Positions 27,713 to 34,486 of a stretch of 64,000 nt of DNA are shown here, one piece after another. The stretch's first letter is position 1; every line of letters begins with the position of its first letter. Source of the stretch: Novosphingobium sp. AAP83 (GTDB lineage: Bacteria > Pseudomonadota > Alphaproteobacteria > Sphingomonadales > Sphingomonadaceae); contig NZ_LJHY01000058.1 in NCBI RefSeq assembly GCF_001295795.1, forward strand, positions 1 to 64,000. Direction: 5' to 3'. The notes beneath the pieces were generated by a model, which was not told where the DNA came from, searched no databases, and saw only the letters and a program-made list of their open reading frames with translations. The position numbers and the translations under genes are program-made.

Positions 27713-28090
27713 GCCGGCGTCGAGCGCAAGACCGCCGCCTGCTTCCTCCTCCGGCAAGTGCCGATTTGTTCAGCTTGGCGGCATTTAGCCTGAACAGGTT
27801 TACACAGTTTACACTGTTCTGAAGAAGAAATCAGGGGGCCGGTGGCGCGGGCTTTTCGCGGGCGCATTGGCCCCTGCCCGCAGCGGAAATGCGCTGCGTG
27901 CGGGCGGGCTGTGCCGGGGGTTTTACCGGTTCAAAGAGCGGTTTGACGGATAAGGATTTGGCGGCGTGTAGGACAGCGGTTTGTGCTTTTTCCTTTGGCT
28001 AAGCGCGGAGGCGCGGAGGAAGGTCGATAACGAACTTTGTTATTTCTCGTTATCGGCCTATCATGGCTGCAAATGGAGCAAGGAGCCGCC
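27713..28090. other. Intergenic region with short repeats
   Basis: These 378 bp carry no supported gene. They hold an inverted pair GAACAG/CTGTTC at 27792-27819 enclosing two TTTACAC direct repeats. Around 27895-27915 there is a GC-rich imperfect hairpin (GCCCGCAGCG against GCGCTGCG...GCGGGC) that may terminate the oxygenase operon. Near 28003 there is a doubled GCGCGGAG. The right end contains the operator described separately. Confidence 0.5.
28025..28055. promoter_or_regulatory. Candidate ParD operator
   Basis: CGATAACGA at 28025-28033 and TCGTTATCG at 28047-28055 form a perfect 9-bp inverted repeat with a 13-bp AT-rich spacer. It ends 35 bp before the antitoxin ATG and so probably overlaps the promoter. 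ParD antitoxins bind such sites to repress their own operon. Confidence 0.6.
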
Positions 28091-28357
28091 ATGAACGTCA
28101 GCCTGACGCCGGAACTGGAAACGCTGATCCATGATAAAGTCAGCGCTGGGCGCTACACGTCCGCCAGCGAAGTTGTGCGTGAAGCGTTGCGCCTGATGGA
28201 GGAGCGCGACCAGATGCAGGAACTCTACAAGGCCTCCATGCGCGAAAAGATCGCCGCCGGAATGGCATCCTTGCGCACCGGCCAAGGCACCGATGGTGAG
28301 GCCTTCATGGCGCGGCTCGACACCGATCTCGGAGCAATCGAGCGCCAAGACCAATAG
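28091..28357 (+). CDS. parD: ParD-family antitoxin
   Basis: The 88-residue protein has a ribbon-helix-helix N-terminus (NVSLTPELETLIHDKV, then YTSASEVVREALRLME) and a toxin-binding acidic C-terminal tail. It should repress the module and neutralise the ParE toxin. I start it at 28091 because AAGGAG lies upstream; a longer reading from 28037 would translate through the operator. The toxin start overlaps its stop by one base. Confidence 0.9.
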   Translation: MNVSLTPELETLIHDKVSAGRYTSASEVVREALRLMEERDQMQELYKASMREKIAAGMASLRTGQGTDGEAFMARLDTDLGAIERQDQ

Positions 28358-28674
28358 TGCCCGCCCGCTTCATTCTCTCGCCCGAAGCGCAGCGGGATAT
28401 CGAGCAAATCCGTGACTACTATGTCGATGCGGCAGGCGTGCAGGTGGCGAGGCACGTGCTCGGCCAGATCACCAAGGCACTGCGTTTTCTTGGCGAAACG
28501 CCGGGCGCCGGGCATCGGCGCATTGACCTGACGGACGAAGACGTGCGGTTCTGGCCGGTGCTATCGTACCTGATCGGCTATGACCCTGCGATGCGGCCCA
28601 TCGGCATCGCGCGCGTACTGCACACCGCCCGAGATTTGGAGACCCTGCTCCGGAGAACTCCGCCGCGCATGTAA
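28357..28674 (+). CDS. parE: ParE/RelE-family toxin
   Basis: The 105-residue protein starts with GTG and has the ParE fold: FILSPEAQRDIEQIRDYY at the N-terminus, an FLGETPGAGHRR turn, and a C-terminal IGIARVLHTARDL strand-helix. ParE toxins inhibit gyrase and RelE toxins cut mRNA; the pairing with a ParD antitoxin favours the first. It appears intact. Confidence 0.88.
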   Translation: MPARFILSPEAQRDIEQIRDYYVDAAGVQVARHVLGQITKALRFLGETPGAGHRRIDLTDEDVRFWPVLSYLIGYDPAMRPIGIARVLHTARDLETLLRRTPPRM

Positions 28675-28711
28675 GGAGCAATTGGGTTTGCTGGTTCTGG
28701 AATTACAGGGC

Positions 28712-29311
28712 CTATTTCGGGGTTTTCGGACCTGCCACCGTTATCCGCTGATTTTTTTCGGACGAAGTTAATGCCTTACTAGCTTCTTTAAGTTCGGGGT
28801 GTTTATAATCGTAAATCTGCAAACCGAATATAACGCTCCAAGAAAGAACTGAAATTCCCGATAAGATAATGGAGTATATTTGCGGCCTCCCCATTACGTC
28901 TTTCCATTTCGATCTTTTCATTTCGCCTATACAAAATGACAAGAATGGATTTACAAAACTCTCCACCTCAATAAATTTCGACCGCCAAATTTTAATCCAA
29001 TTATAACTTGTTTTTGAAACACAAATCCATGTTAAGGATGTTAATAGACCAAACATTGAAAAAATTATTCTGTACAAAGGATCACTTATACTATCTTTTG
29101 AAAAAATAATAGCCAGAAGAGCGGAACTTAGAAATAAAAATATTGTTGACCTCTTCCAAATTTGCTCAATATCCATCATATAGTGATTATGTATCACTGT
29201 AAGTATTTGAATTTTTTGATCAAAATCCAAATTTTCTATTGCAATGGCTCGATCATAAGCAGATAAAGCTTCATATCCTTGCATATCTTGAGAAATTGAC
29301 GAATCACTCAT
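28712..29311 (-). CDS. AT-rich gene for an unknown multi-pass membrane protein
   Basis: I do not recognise this 199-residue protein with confidence. It has a soluble acidic N-terminus (~50 residues), two close membrane helices (about 55-72 and 80-100), an amphipathic stretch WIKIWRSKFIEVES, and a further helix pair near 150-170. The layout recalls RipA-type octameric membrane proteins or SLATT-like 2TM effectors, but neither is certain. Base use is far more AT-rich than the neighbours and a transposase fragment lies next to it, so it is probably acquired. I prefer the ATG at 29311 over an upstream TTG at 29347. Confidence 0.6.
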   Translation of the reverse strand: MSDSSISQDMQGYEALSAYDRAIAIENLDFDQKIQILTVIHNHYMMDIEQIWKRSTIFLFLSSALLAIIFSKDSISDPLYRIIFSMFGLLTSLTWICVSKTSYNWIKIWRSKFIEVESFVNPFLSFCIGEMKRSKWKDVMGRPQIYSIILSGISVLSWSVIFGLQIYDYKHPELKEASKALTSSEKNQRITVAGPKTPK

Positions 29312-29514
29312 ACCAAAAAAAATACAAAGAAATATTTCATCACTCAAGAACTTCGATATGAATACTGCTCCAGTCTGGCTTTTAACATGCTTTTGTAAAT
29401 TTTTATGAATTCAGGACTACAGATTTTAGAGGCTGACTGACAAAGAAGTTGGGTAATATCAGTGTGATGTGATTCGGTCGTAGCTGCGAGACATCTGCGG
29501 AGTTGCACATTTGA

Positions 29515-29607
29515 ATCCGCACCATCCGTCGGCAGTATGCCAGAGCCGAACTGCTTTTGCCAAGCAGTCTGACCGACGCCGAGTGGGCAATTTTGGAACC
29601 CCGAATT
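29515..29607 (+). mobile_element. IS5-family transposase 5' remnant
   Basis: A plus-strand reading of about 30 codons contains RRQYARAELLLPSSLTD then AEWAILEP, the typical N-terminus of IS5-group transposases (DUF4096-like). No further transposase follows; homology stops near 29607, just before the 3' end of the alcohol dehydrogenase. It is a deletion remnant at the edge of the AT-rich insert. Confidence 0.65.
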
Positions 29608-29634
29608 GGAATTACGGTGATGGAGTGCCAGTCC

Positions 29635-30642
29635 CTACAACCCCGGCGCAATCAGCACTTTGCAATCATGTGTCCGGTTGCGCAGGGCTTCGAACTTTTG
29701 CGGGGTTTGCGCCAGCGTGATGGTATCGGTCACCAGCGCGCGGGGTTCGGCGGCGCCTGCGTCGAGGGCGTCGAGGGCCTCTTCGTATTCCTGACGGGTG
29801 AAGAAGGCCGAGGTGATCAGGCGCACTTCCTTGGACAGCATGGCGAAGCTGTTGAAGGTATCGGGGCGGGTGCACAGGCCGAGCAGGCAGATTGTGCCGC
29901 GTTTGCGGACCTGTTCCACCGCTTGCGCGATCAGGCCGGGCACGCCGACGCATTCGAACACGATATCGGGCTTGGCCCCCAGCATCGCGTCCACCGCGCC
30001 CGCCGGATCACCCGCGCTGATGCAAAAGCCGGTTGCGCCCATCGCCAGCGCGCGGTCTTGCTGGAAGGTGGCGAGGTCTTGAATGATCACATCCGCAGCG
30101 CCCTTGCGCCGCGCCCAGAAGGCGACGGCAAGGCCGATCGGCCCCGCGCCGAGGATCAGCACTTTATCGCCCGGCTTCATGCCCGACATGTTGACGCCGT
30201 GCAGCGCCACGGCCAGCGGCTCGATAATCGCGCCGTCGTCCATGCCGGCGGTGCGCGGCAGGCGGATGCACTGGTTGGCGCGGGTCTTGGCATATTCGGC
30301 ATAACCGCCGCCCTGCAAGCCGAAGTGATCGCACCACGCGACTTCGCCCGCGCGGCAGGAAGCACAAGTGCCGCAGCTTTTCAACGGGATGACCGAAACG
30401 GCATCGCCCAGCGTGAGCCCTTCCACCCCTTTGCCGAGCGCCACCACTTCGCCTGCAAATTCATGGCCAAGGATCGAGCCGCGCCCCATGCCATAGGCCG
30501 GGTCTTCGGTCATATGCAGATCGGACCCGCAAATGCCGCAGCGCCCCACTTTCACCACCACCTCGCCCGCATCGGGCGTCGGGTCATCGACTGTGGCGAC
30601 GACAAGCGGCTGGTGCAAATCCTGCATGACGACGGCGCGCAT
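29635..30642 (-). CDS. Zinc-dependent alcohol dehydrogenase (MDR family)
   Basis: The 335-residue protein shows the catalytic-zinc pattern CGICGSDLH and GHEFAG, the structural-zinc cluster SCGTCASCRAGEVAWC, and the NAD-binding loop ILGAGPIGLAVA. It oxidises a secondary or benzylic alcohol or a diol with NAD(P). The start at 30642 has AAGGA 8 nt upstream; an earlier Met would extend into the repeat. It is the distal gene of the minus-strand aromatic cluster, separated from the SDR gene by the palindromic repeat. Confidence 0.88.
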   Translation of the reverse strand: MRAVVMQDLHQPLVVATVDDPTPDAGEVVVKVGRCGICGSDLHMTEDPAYGMGRGSILGHEFAGEVVALGKGVEGLTLGDAVSVIPLKSCGTCASCRAGEVAWCDHFGLQGGGYAEYAKTRANQCIRLPRTAGMDDGAIIEPLAVALHGVNMSGMKPGDKVLILGAGPIGLAVAFWARRKGAADVIIQDLATFQQDRALAMGATGFCISAGDPAGAVDAMLGAKPDIVFECVGVPGLIAQAVEQVRKRGTICLLGLCTRPDTFNSFAMLSKEVRLITSAFFTRQEYEEALDALDAGAAEPRALVTDTITLAQTPQKFEALRNRTHDCKVLIAPGL

Positions 30643-30695
30643 GGGGGTGTTCCTTATCCTTTGGCGGTGAGGTTGGTTGCAAACACAAGCGTCGT

Positions 30696-30813
30696 AAACC
30701 CACCCCAACCCCTCCCTTGAGGGAGGGGCGTTTAGGGGGTAGCCCCCTCCCTCAAGGGAGGGGAGCGAGACTTATTGAGCCAAAGGCGAAATTAGTCGCA
30801 GCGGGGTGGGTTT
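30696..30813. repeat. REP-like composite palindromic element
   Basis: Two 20-bp palindromes built on CCCCTCCC...GGGAGGGG (30709-30728 and 30744-30763) lie inside an outer perfect 11-bp inverted repeat, AAACCCACCCC at 30696-30706 and GGGGTGGGTTT at 30803-30813. The inner copies differ in the central TTGA/TCAA. This nested form looks like a dispersed intergenic repeat of sphingomonads. It also could end transcription between the SDR and dehydrogenase genes. Confidence 0.7.
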
Positions 30814-30865
30814 CCGGACCCATCATGTTTGCAAATGGCATCGGCCCACTATCCTTCGTGAGCGA

Positions 30866-31705
30866 TCAGCCGAATTTGCCGAGCATCATGCCGCCGTCGA
30901 TCACGCAATGGCTGCCGGTCATGTAGTCCGAGGCATCGGACGCCAGCAGCAGGGCGAGCGGTTTGAGCTGGTCGGTTTCGGCCACGCGGCCCAGCGGCAC
31001 GATGGCGTCCCATGCCGCGCGGGCGACCGGGTCTTTCTTGAGCCAGCCGCCGCCGATGTTGGTGACGAACGGCCCCGGCGCGATGGCGTTGATGCGGATG
31101 CCGAACTCTGCCAGTTCCAGCCCCAGCGCGCGCACCATGTGCAGCACGCCCGCCTTGGCAGGCATATAGGGCAGGCCGACGATAGGCTCGGTCACCAGTC
31201 CGGCGTTGGATGCGGTGGTGATGATCGAACCGCCGGTGCGCCCGTTGGCGCGGCCTTCCTGCTTCATCAAGCCCACTGCATTGCTGACGGTATGGAACAC
31301 GCCGTTGAGGTTCACCTGGATCGAACGTTCCCAGCGCTTGGGATCATACGTATCAACCTGGCCATCGGGATTGCGGTGGCCAGCCGGGTTCCAGAAGCCC
31401 GCGCCGGTATCGATCCCGGCATTGGCAAAGCAGATGTCCAGCCCGCCATAGGCCTTGGCGTGGGCATCGAATGCGGCAACCACCTGATCCCAATCGGCCA
31501 CGTCAATCGTATCGGCCCGTGCCTCATAGCCCTCGGCGCGCAGCCGTGCCGCTTCGCGCTCGGCCCCGGCGGCGTCGATATCGGCCAGCGTCACCGCCGC
31601 GCCCGCCTCGGCCATCGCCTCGGCATAGGCAAGGCCGATGCCCGATGCCGCGCCGGTGACCAGCGCGCTGCGCCCCTTGATATCGAACTTGTCGAGCGTT
31701 CCCAT
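30866..31705 (-). CDS. Short-chain dehydrogenase/reductase
   Basis: The 279-residue SDR has the cofactor motif GAASGIG, an Asp after the second strand (LADID) that favours NAD(H), the ANAG motif, a Ser region ITTASNAG and the active-site YMPAK. A family-atypical insert follows ANAG (GFWNPAGHRNPDGQ), as in aryl-alcohol SDRs. The ATG at 31705 has GAGG 6 nt upstream; one at 31711 abuts it too closely. It lies 16 bp after the Rieske oxygenase gene. Confidence 0.88.
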   Translation of the reverse strand: MGTLDKFDIKGRSALVTGAASGIGLAYAEAMAEAGAAVTLADIDAAGAEREAARLRAEGYEARADTIDVADWDQVVAAFDAHAKAYGGLDICFANAGIDTGAGFWNPAGHRNPDGQVDTYDPKRWERSIQVNLNGVFHTVSNAVGLMKQEGRANGRTGGSIITTASNAGLVTEPIVGLPYMPAKAGVLHMVRALGLELAEFGIRINAIAPGPFVTNIGGGWLKKDPVARAAWDAIVPLGRVAETDQLKPLALLLASDASDYMTGSHCVIDGGMMLGKFG

Positions 31706-31721
31706 TGGCATCCTCGTTTGG

Positions 31722-32783
31722 TTATTGGTGTTCGCGGTCGATCAGGCGTTGCAGCATGCGCCGCGCGCGCACCCCGCCGCCGTCGCCGCCAAGGACGAGC
31801 GGGCGCAGATCCCAGAAGTCCTGCCCGCGCATCAGCCGGTGGCTATCGCGGATCAGCGGCATGTCCTCCTGCTCGAACGCGAACTCCAGCGCGCCGCGCA
31901 TCGCGGCGGTAAAGTCTGCATCGCCCAGCTTGTAATCGCGCGCTGTTGCCCAGAAATAGTGCGTGGTATCAGGCGTTTCGGGTGTGAAGGCGTGGAGCGA
32001 TGGCAGGAGCGTGCAATCCTCGCGCGGCGTGCCGGGATCGCCCGCGCGGAAATCGAAATAGAGCACGGCGGGCGCATGCCATTGGACGAGGCCGTAGAAA
32101 TCCTGCGGCTTGCCCGCCGTATCCATCACCGCCGATATGCCGACAGACAGCAGATCGTTCAGCCGCACATATTCGGCAAAGACATGTTCGCCATCCTGCC
32201 AGAACTTGCGCTCACCCTCGGTAAAGGCGCTGGCGACAAGCGCGGGATGCACGAAATTGGCGTGGCTGAGATCGAGGATATTGTCGCTGTAAAGCTCGTA
32301 GTGCCCCTCGGCCACGGTAGCGCCGCGCACGGCCTCCCACTTGGGGTCCGATAGCCAGCCGAAGTCCGGGATCAGCGCCGCATCCGCCTTTGCCGCATCG
32401 CCCATCCATATCCACAACAGCGCATTGCGCTCGACCAGCGGATAGACCTGCAATTGCGCATCGGGAAGCTGCCCGCCGGGATGCGGATTGTGGACGCAGC
32501 GCCCTGCCCCGTCAAAGCGTAAGCCGTGGTAGGGGCACATCAGCGCGCCCTCTACCACGCTGCCATGCCCCAAGGGCGCAAACCGATGCGGACAGCGGCC
32601 GCTCACCGCTTGCGCCACGCCATCTGCATCGCGGAACAGCGCGACCGGCTCTTCCAAGAACGTGCGCTGCTGCGGTGCCTCGCCCAGATCGGCAGCCCAG
32701 CCCGCAACATACCATGTGTTGCGCAAGTACGTGCCCGCAGGCGTGGCGGGAAGCTTCGGAACCGGAACCCTCTCGCCGCTCAT
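31722..32783 (-). CDS. VanA-like Rieske oxygenase
   Basis: The 353-residue protein has the Rieske centre Cys64/His66 and Cys83/His86 (CPHRF, CPYHGL) and the mononuclear iron motif DLSHANFVH near residue 173. Size and motif spacing match the one-subunit oxygenases of the vanillate O-demethylase/dicamba group, which demethylate or hydroxylate phenolic acids and similar rings. No VanB-type reductase is linked. It follows three cupin genes, so it may oxidise the substrate (for example an aryl ketone methyl group) before or after they act. Confidence 0.88.
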   Translation of the reverse strand: MSGERVPVPKLPATPAGTYLRNTWYVAGWAADLGEAPQQRTFLEEPVALFRDADGVAQAVSGRCPHRFAPLGHGSVVEGALMCPYHGLRFDGAGRCVHNPHPGGQLPDAQLQVYPLVERNALLWIWMGDAAKADAALIPDFGWLSDPKWEAVRGATVAEGHYELYSDNILDLSHANFVHPALVASAFTEGERKFWQDGEHVFAEYVRLNDLLSVGISAVMDTAGKPQDFYGLVQWHAPAVLYFDFRAGDPGTPREDCTLLPSLHAFTPETPDTTHYFWATARDYKLGDADFTAAMRGALEFAFEQEDMPLIRDSHRLMRGQDFWDLRPLVLGGDGGGVRARRMLQRLIDREHQ

Positions 32784-32793
32784 GCCTTCACCG

Positions 32794-33327
32794 TCAGCGA
32801 TAGAGCGCGGGGTTGATCGCGATGCCGTGCTCTTTGCAGTAGCTTTCGTAGTGGTTCATGAACCACCACACGTCGAGTGTTTCGACATGGTTGCCCTGAT
32901 CGTCAAAGAACTCGTTGGCGCCTTGCATGTGGAACAGCGCCTTCATGCCTCCCGGATCGTCGGTCACCAGCGTATGTGCCGTTCCCGGGGTTTCGGTGAT
33001 GAAATCGCCCGGGCCGCAGACCCAATCGTATTCGAGATAGCGGAAGGTGCCTTCCAGCCCGACTGCCCACACTTTACCGCGATGCTTGTGCGTGCCGATC
33101 ACACCCGGCCCCTTGATCCACAGCACGTTGACATAAACGTTCTCGCGCACGTCAAACGCCAGATGACGGATCGCGGCATTATCGCCAAACGGCACCCACG
33201 GGCTTTCTGCCTCGGACGAGCCGACATAGCTGCCCTCGACGCCTTTGGTGCGGATCAGATCGCCGTAAAGTTCGGGAACATCAACGATTTTGTATGCGCC
33301 CGAAGGCGGTGCGCTCATCGTGGCCAT
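32794..33327 (-). CDS. 2,4'-dihydroxyacetophenone dioxygenase-like cupin (third copy)
   Basis: This 177-residue single-domain cupin has GTHKHRG and a later TPGTAHTL, giving the His-x-His and third His of a non-haem iron site, plus the WVPFGDNAAIRHLAFDVR segment shared with the next gene. The 2,4'-dihydroxyacetophenone dioxygenase family cleaves the aryl ketone side chain to 4-hydroxybenzoate and formate. The ATG at 33327 has GAGG 5 nt upstream. It lies between its paralogue and the Rieske gene. Confidence 0.8.
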   Translation of the reverse strand: MATMSAPPSGAYKIVDVPELYGDLIRTKGVEGSYVGSSEAESPWVPFGDNAAIRHLAFDVRENVYVNVLWIKGPGVIGTHKHRGKVWAVGLEGTFRYLEYDWVCGPGDFITETPGTAHTLVTDDPGGMKALFHMQGANEFFDDQGNHVETLDVWWFMNHYESYCKEHGIAINPALYR

Positions 33328-33334
33328 GATTGCC

Positions 33335-33871
33335 TCAGAGATAGAGTTTGGGGTTGATCGCAATGCCGTTCTCGCGGCAATGCGTCTCGTAGTGGTTGAT
33401 GAACCACCATACGTCGGTGGTATCGACCAGTGTGGCGTTCTCGTCGTAAAACTCGATCGGGCCTTGCATCCAGCCGAACAGCTTGCAGCCCTGCGGATGA
33501 TCGGTGACGAGCGTGTGGCTTTCGCCCGGTGTTTCCAGGATCAGCCCGCCCGGTGTGGCCACCCAATCGTATTCCAGATAGCGCACGCTGCCTTCAAGGC
33601 AGACCATCGTGATCGTGCCGCGATGGAAATGCGTACCGATCACGCCCGGCCCCTTCACCCACAGGATGTTGGAATAGAGGTTCTGCCGCACATCGAACGC
33701 CAGATGCTTGATCGCGGCATTATCGCCGAACGGCACCCACGGGCTGTCCATATCGGTCTGCGCATCGATATAACGCCCGCCGGGGCTTAACCGCGCCACC
33801 AGATCCTTGTGCGCAAAAGGCACGTCAACGATCTCAGCCTTGTTGGAAGGCGGAGCGGTCATCACTGTCAT
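33335..33871 (-). CDS. 2,4'-dihydroxyacetophenone dioxygenase-like cupin (second copy)
   Basis: This 178-residue cupin has candidate iron ligands His81 and His83 (GTHFHRG), an acidic residue near Glu100 (RYLEYDW) and His119 (PGESHTL). It is clearly paralogous to the cupin after it (shared WVPFGDNAAI, VKGPGVIGTH, DVWWF-NHYE and a common C-terminal GIAINPxLY). The two may form a hetero-oligomer or act on different ketones. Spacing to both neighbours is 7-12 bp, indicating one operon. Confidence 0.82.
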   Translation of the reverse strand: MTVMTAPPSNKAEIVDVPFAHKDLVARLSPGGRYIDAQTDMDSPWVPFGDNAAIKHLAFDVRQNLYSNILWVKGPGVIGTHFHRGTITMVCLEGSVRYLEYDWVATPGGLILETPGESHTLVTDHPQGCKLFGWMQGPIEFYDENATLVDTTDVWWFINHYETHCRENGIAINPKLYL

Positions 33872-33883
33872 GGTCTGGTCCCT

Positions 33884-34417
33884 TTAGCGGATCAAGGTAT
33901 CGACATAATCGGCACCGATGCCGACCTTGTCGTAATGCTCGCGCGCGGCCTGCATGTAATCAAACACGTCGTAATGACCTACGGTATTGCCCTCTTCGTC
34001 CAGCCACATCAGCGGGCCGGAGACGACGAAAAACACTTTCATCGGGTCTTCGTGTTCATAGCAGACCAGCGTGTGGCTCTCGCCCGGCGTTTCATAGACG
34101 AAATCGCCAGCAGTCGCGGTCCATTCATGTTCCAGATAGGCCCACTTGCCGCTGATCGTATAGGCCCAGATCGGGTGCGGGTGGTAATGACGGTTTACCA
34201 GCCCCGCCGATTTGCTCATCAGCACATCGGCCCACATATTCTTGGAAGGGCTGATCCAGACCGGCTTGGAAAATACGGTTTCCGAAATCGGCACCCAATA
34301 GCGTTCGTCACCCTCGGCAATCTTGGGGAGATAGACTTCGGGCAAGCTGCCCTCGCGGAACACCTTGGCTACTGGCTTGATGTCTTTCCAGAATTCGGCG
34401 TGCGCTGCTTCAGCCAT
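33884..34417 (-). CDS. 2,4'-dihydroxyacetophenone dioxygenase-like cupin (first, diverged copy)
   Basis: The 177-residue protein shares the cupin layout (RHYHPHP, ISGKWAYLEHEW, TPGESHTLV) with the next two genes but is diverged, lacking the GDNAAI segment and the C-terminal GIAINP. The metal-site histidines remain. It is the first enzyme gene after the TonB receptor and probably shares its transcript. Its different surface suggests a different substrate or partner role. Confidence 0.78.
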   Translation of the reverse strand: MAEAAHAEFWKDIKPVAKVFREGSLPEVYLPKIAEGDERYWVPISETVFSKPVWISPSKNMWADVLMSKSAGLVNRHYHPHPIWAYTISGKWAYLEHEWTATAGDFVYETPGESHTLVCYEHEDPMKVFFVVSGPLMWLDEEGNTVGHYDVFDYMQAAREHYDKVGIGADYVDTLIR

Positions 34418-34486
34418 TGTTATTTCCCTGATAAGGTGGAAGCGGGCGGGACCATCCGATACGGCCCCGCCCGCCCAAGCGTTAGA

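Noticed and set aside
29557..30720. Plus-strand open frame of about 387 codons
   Set aside because: Beyond the ~17 codons of transposase similarity at its start it is antisense to the zinc alcohol dehydrogenase, which has all family motifs.
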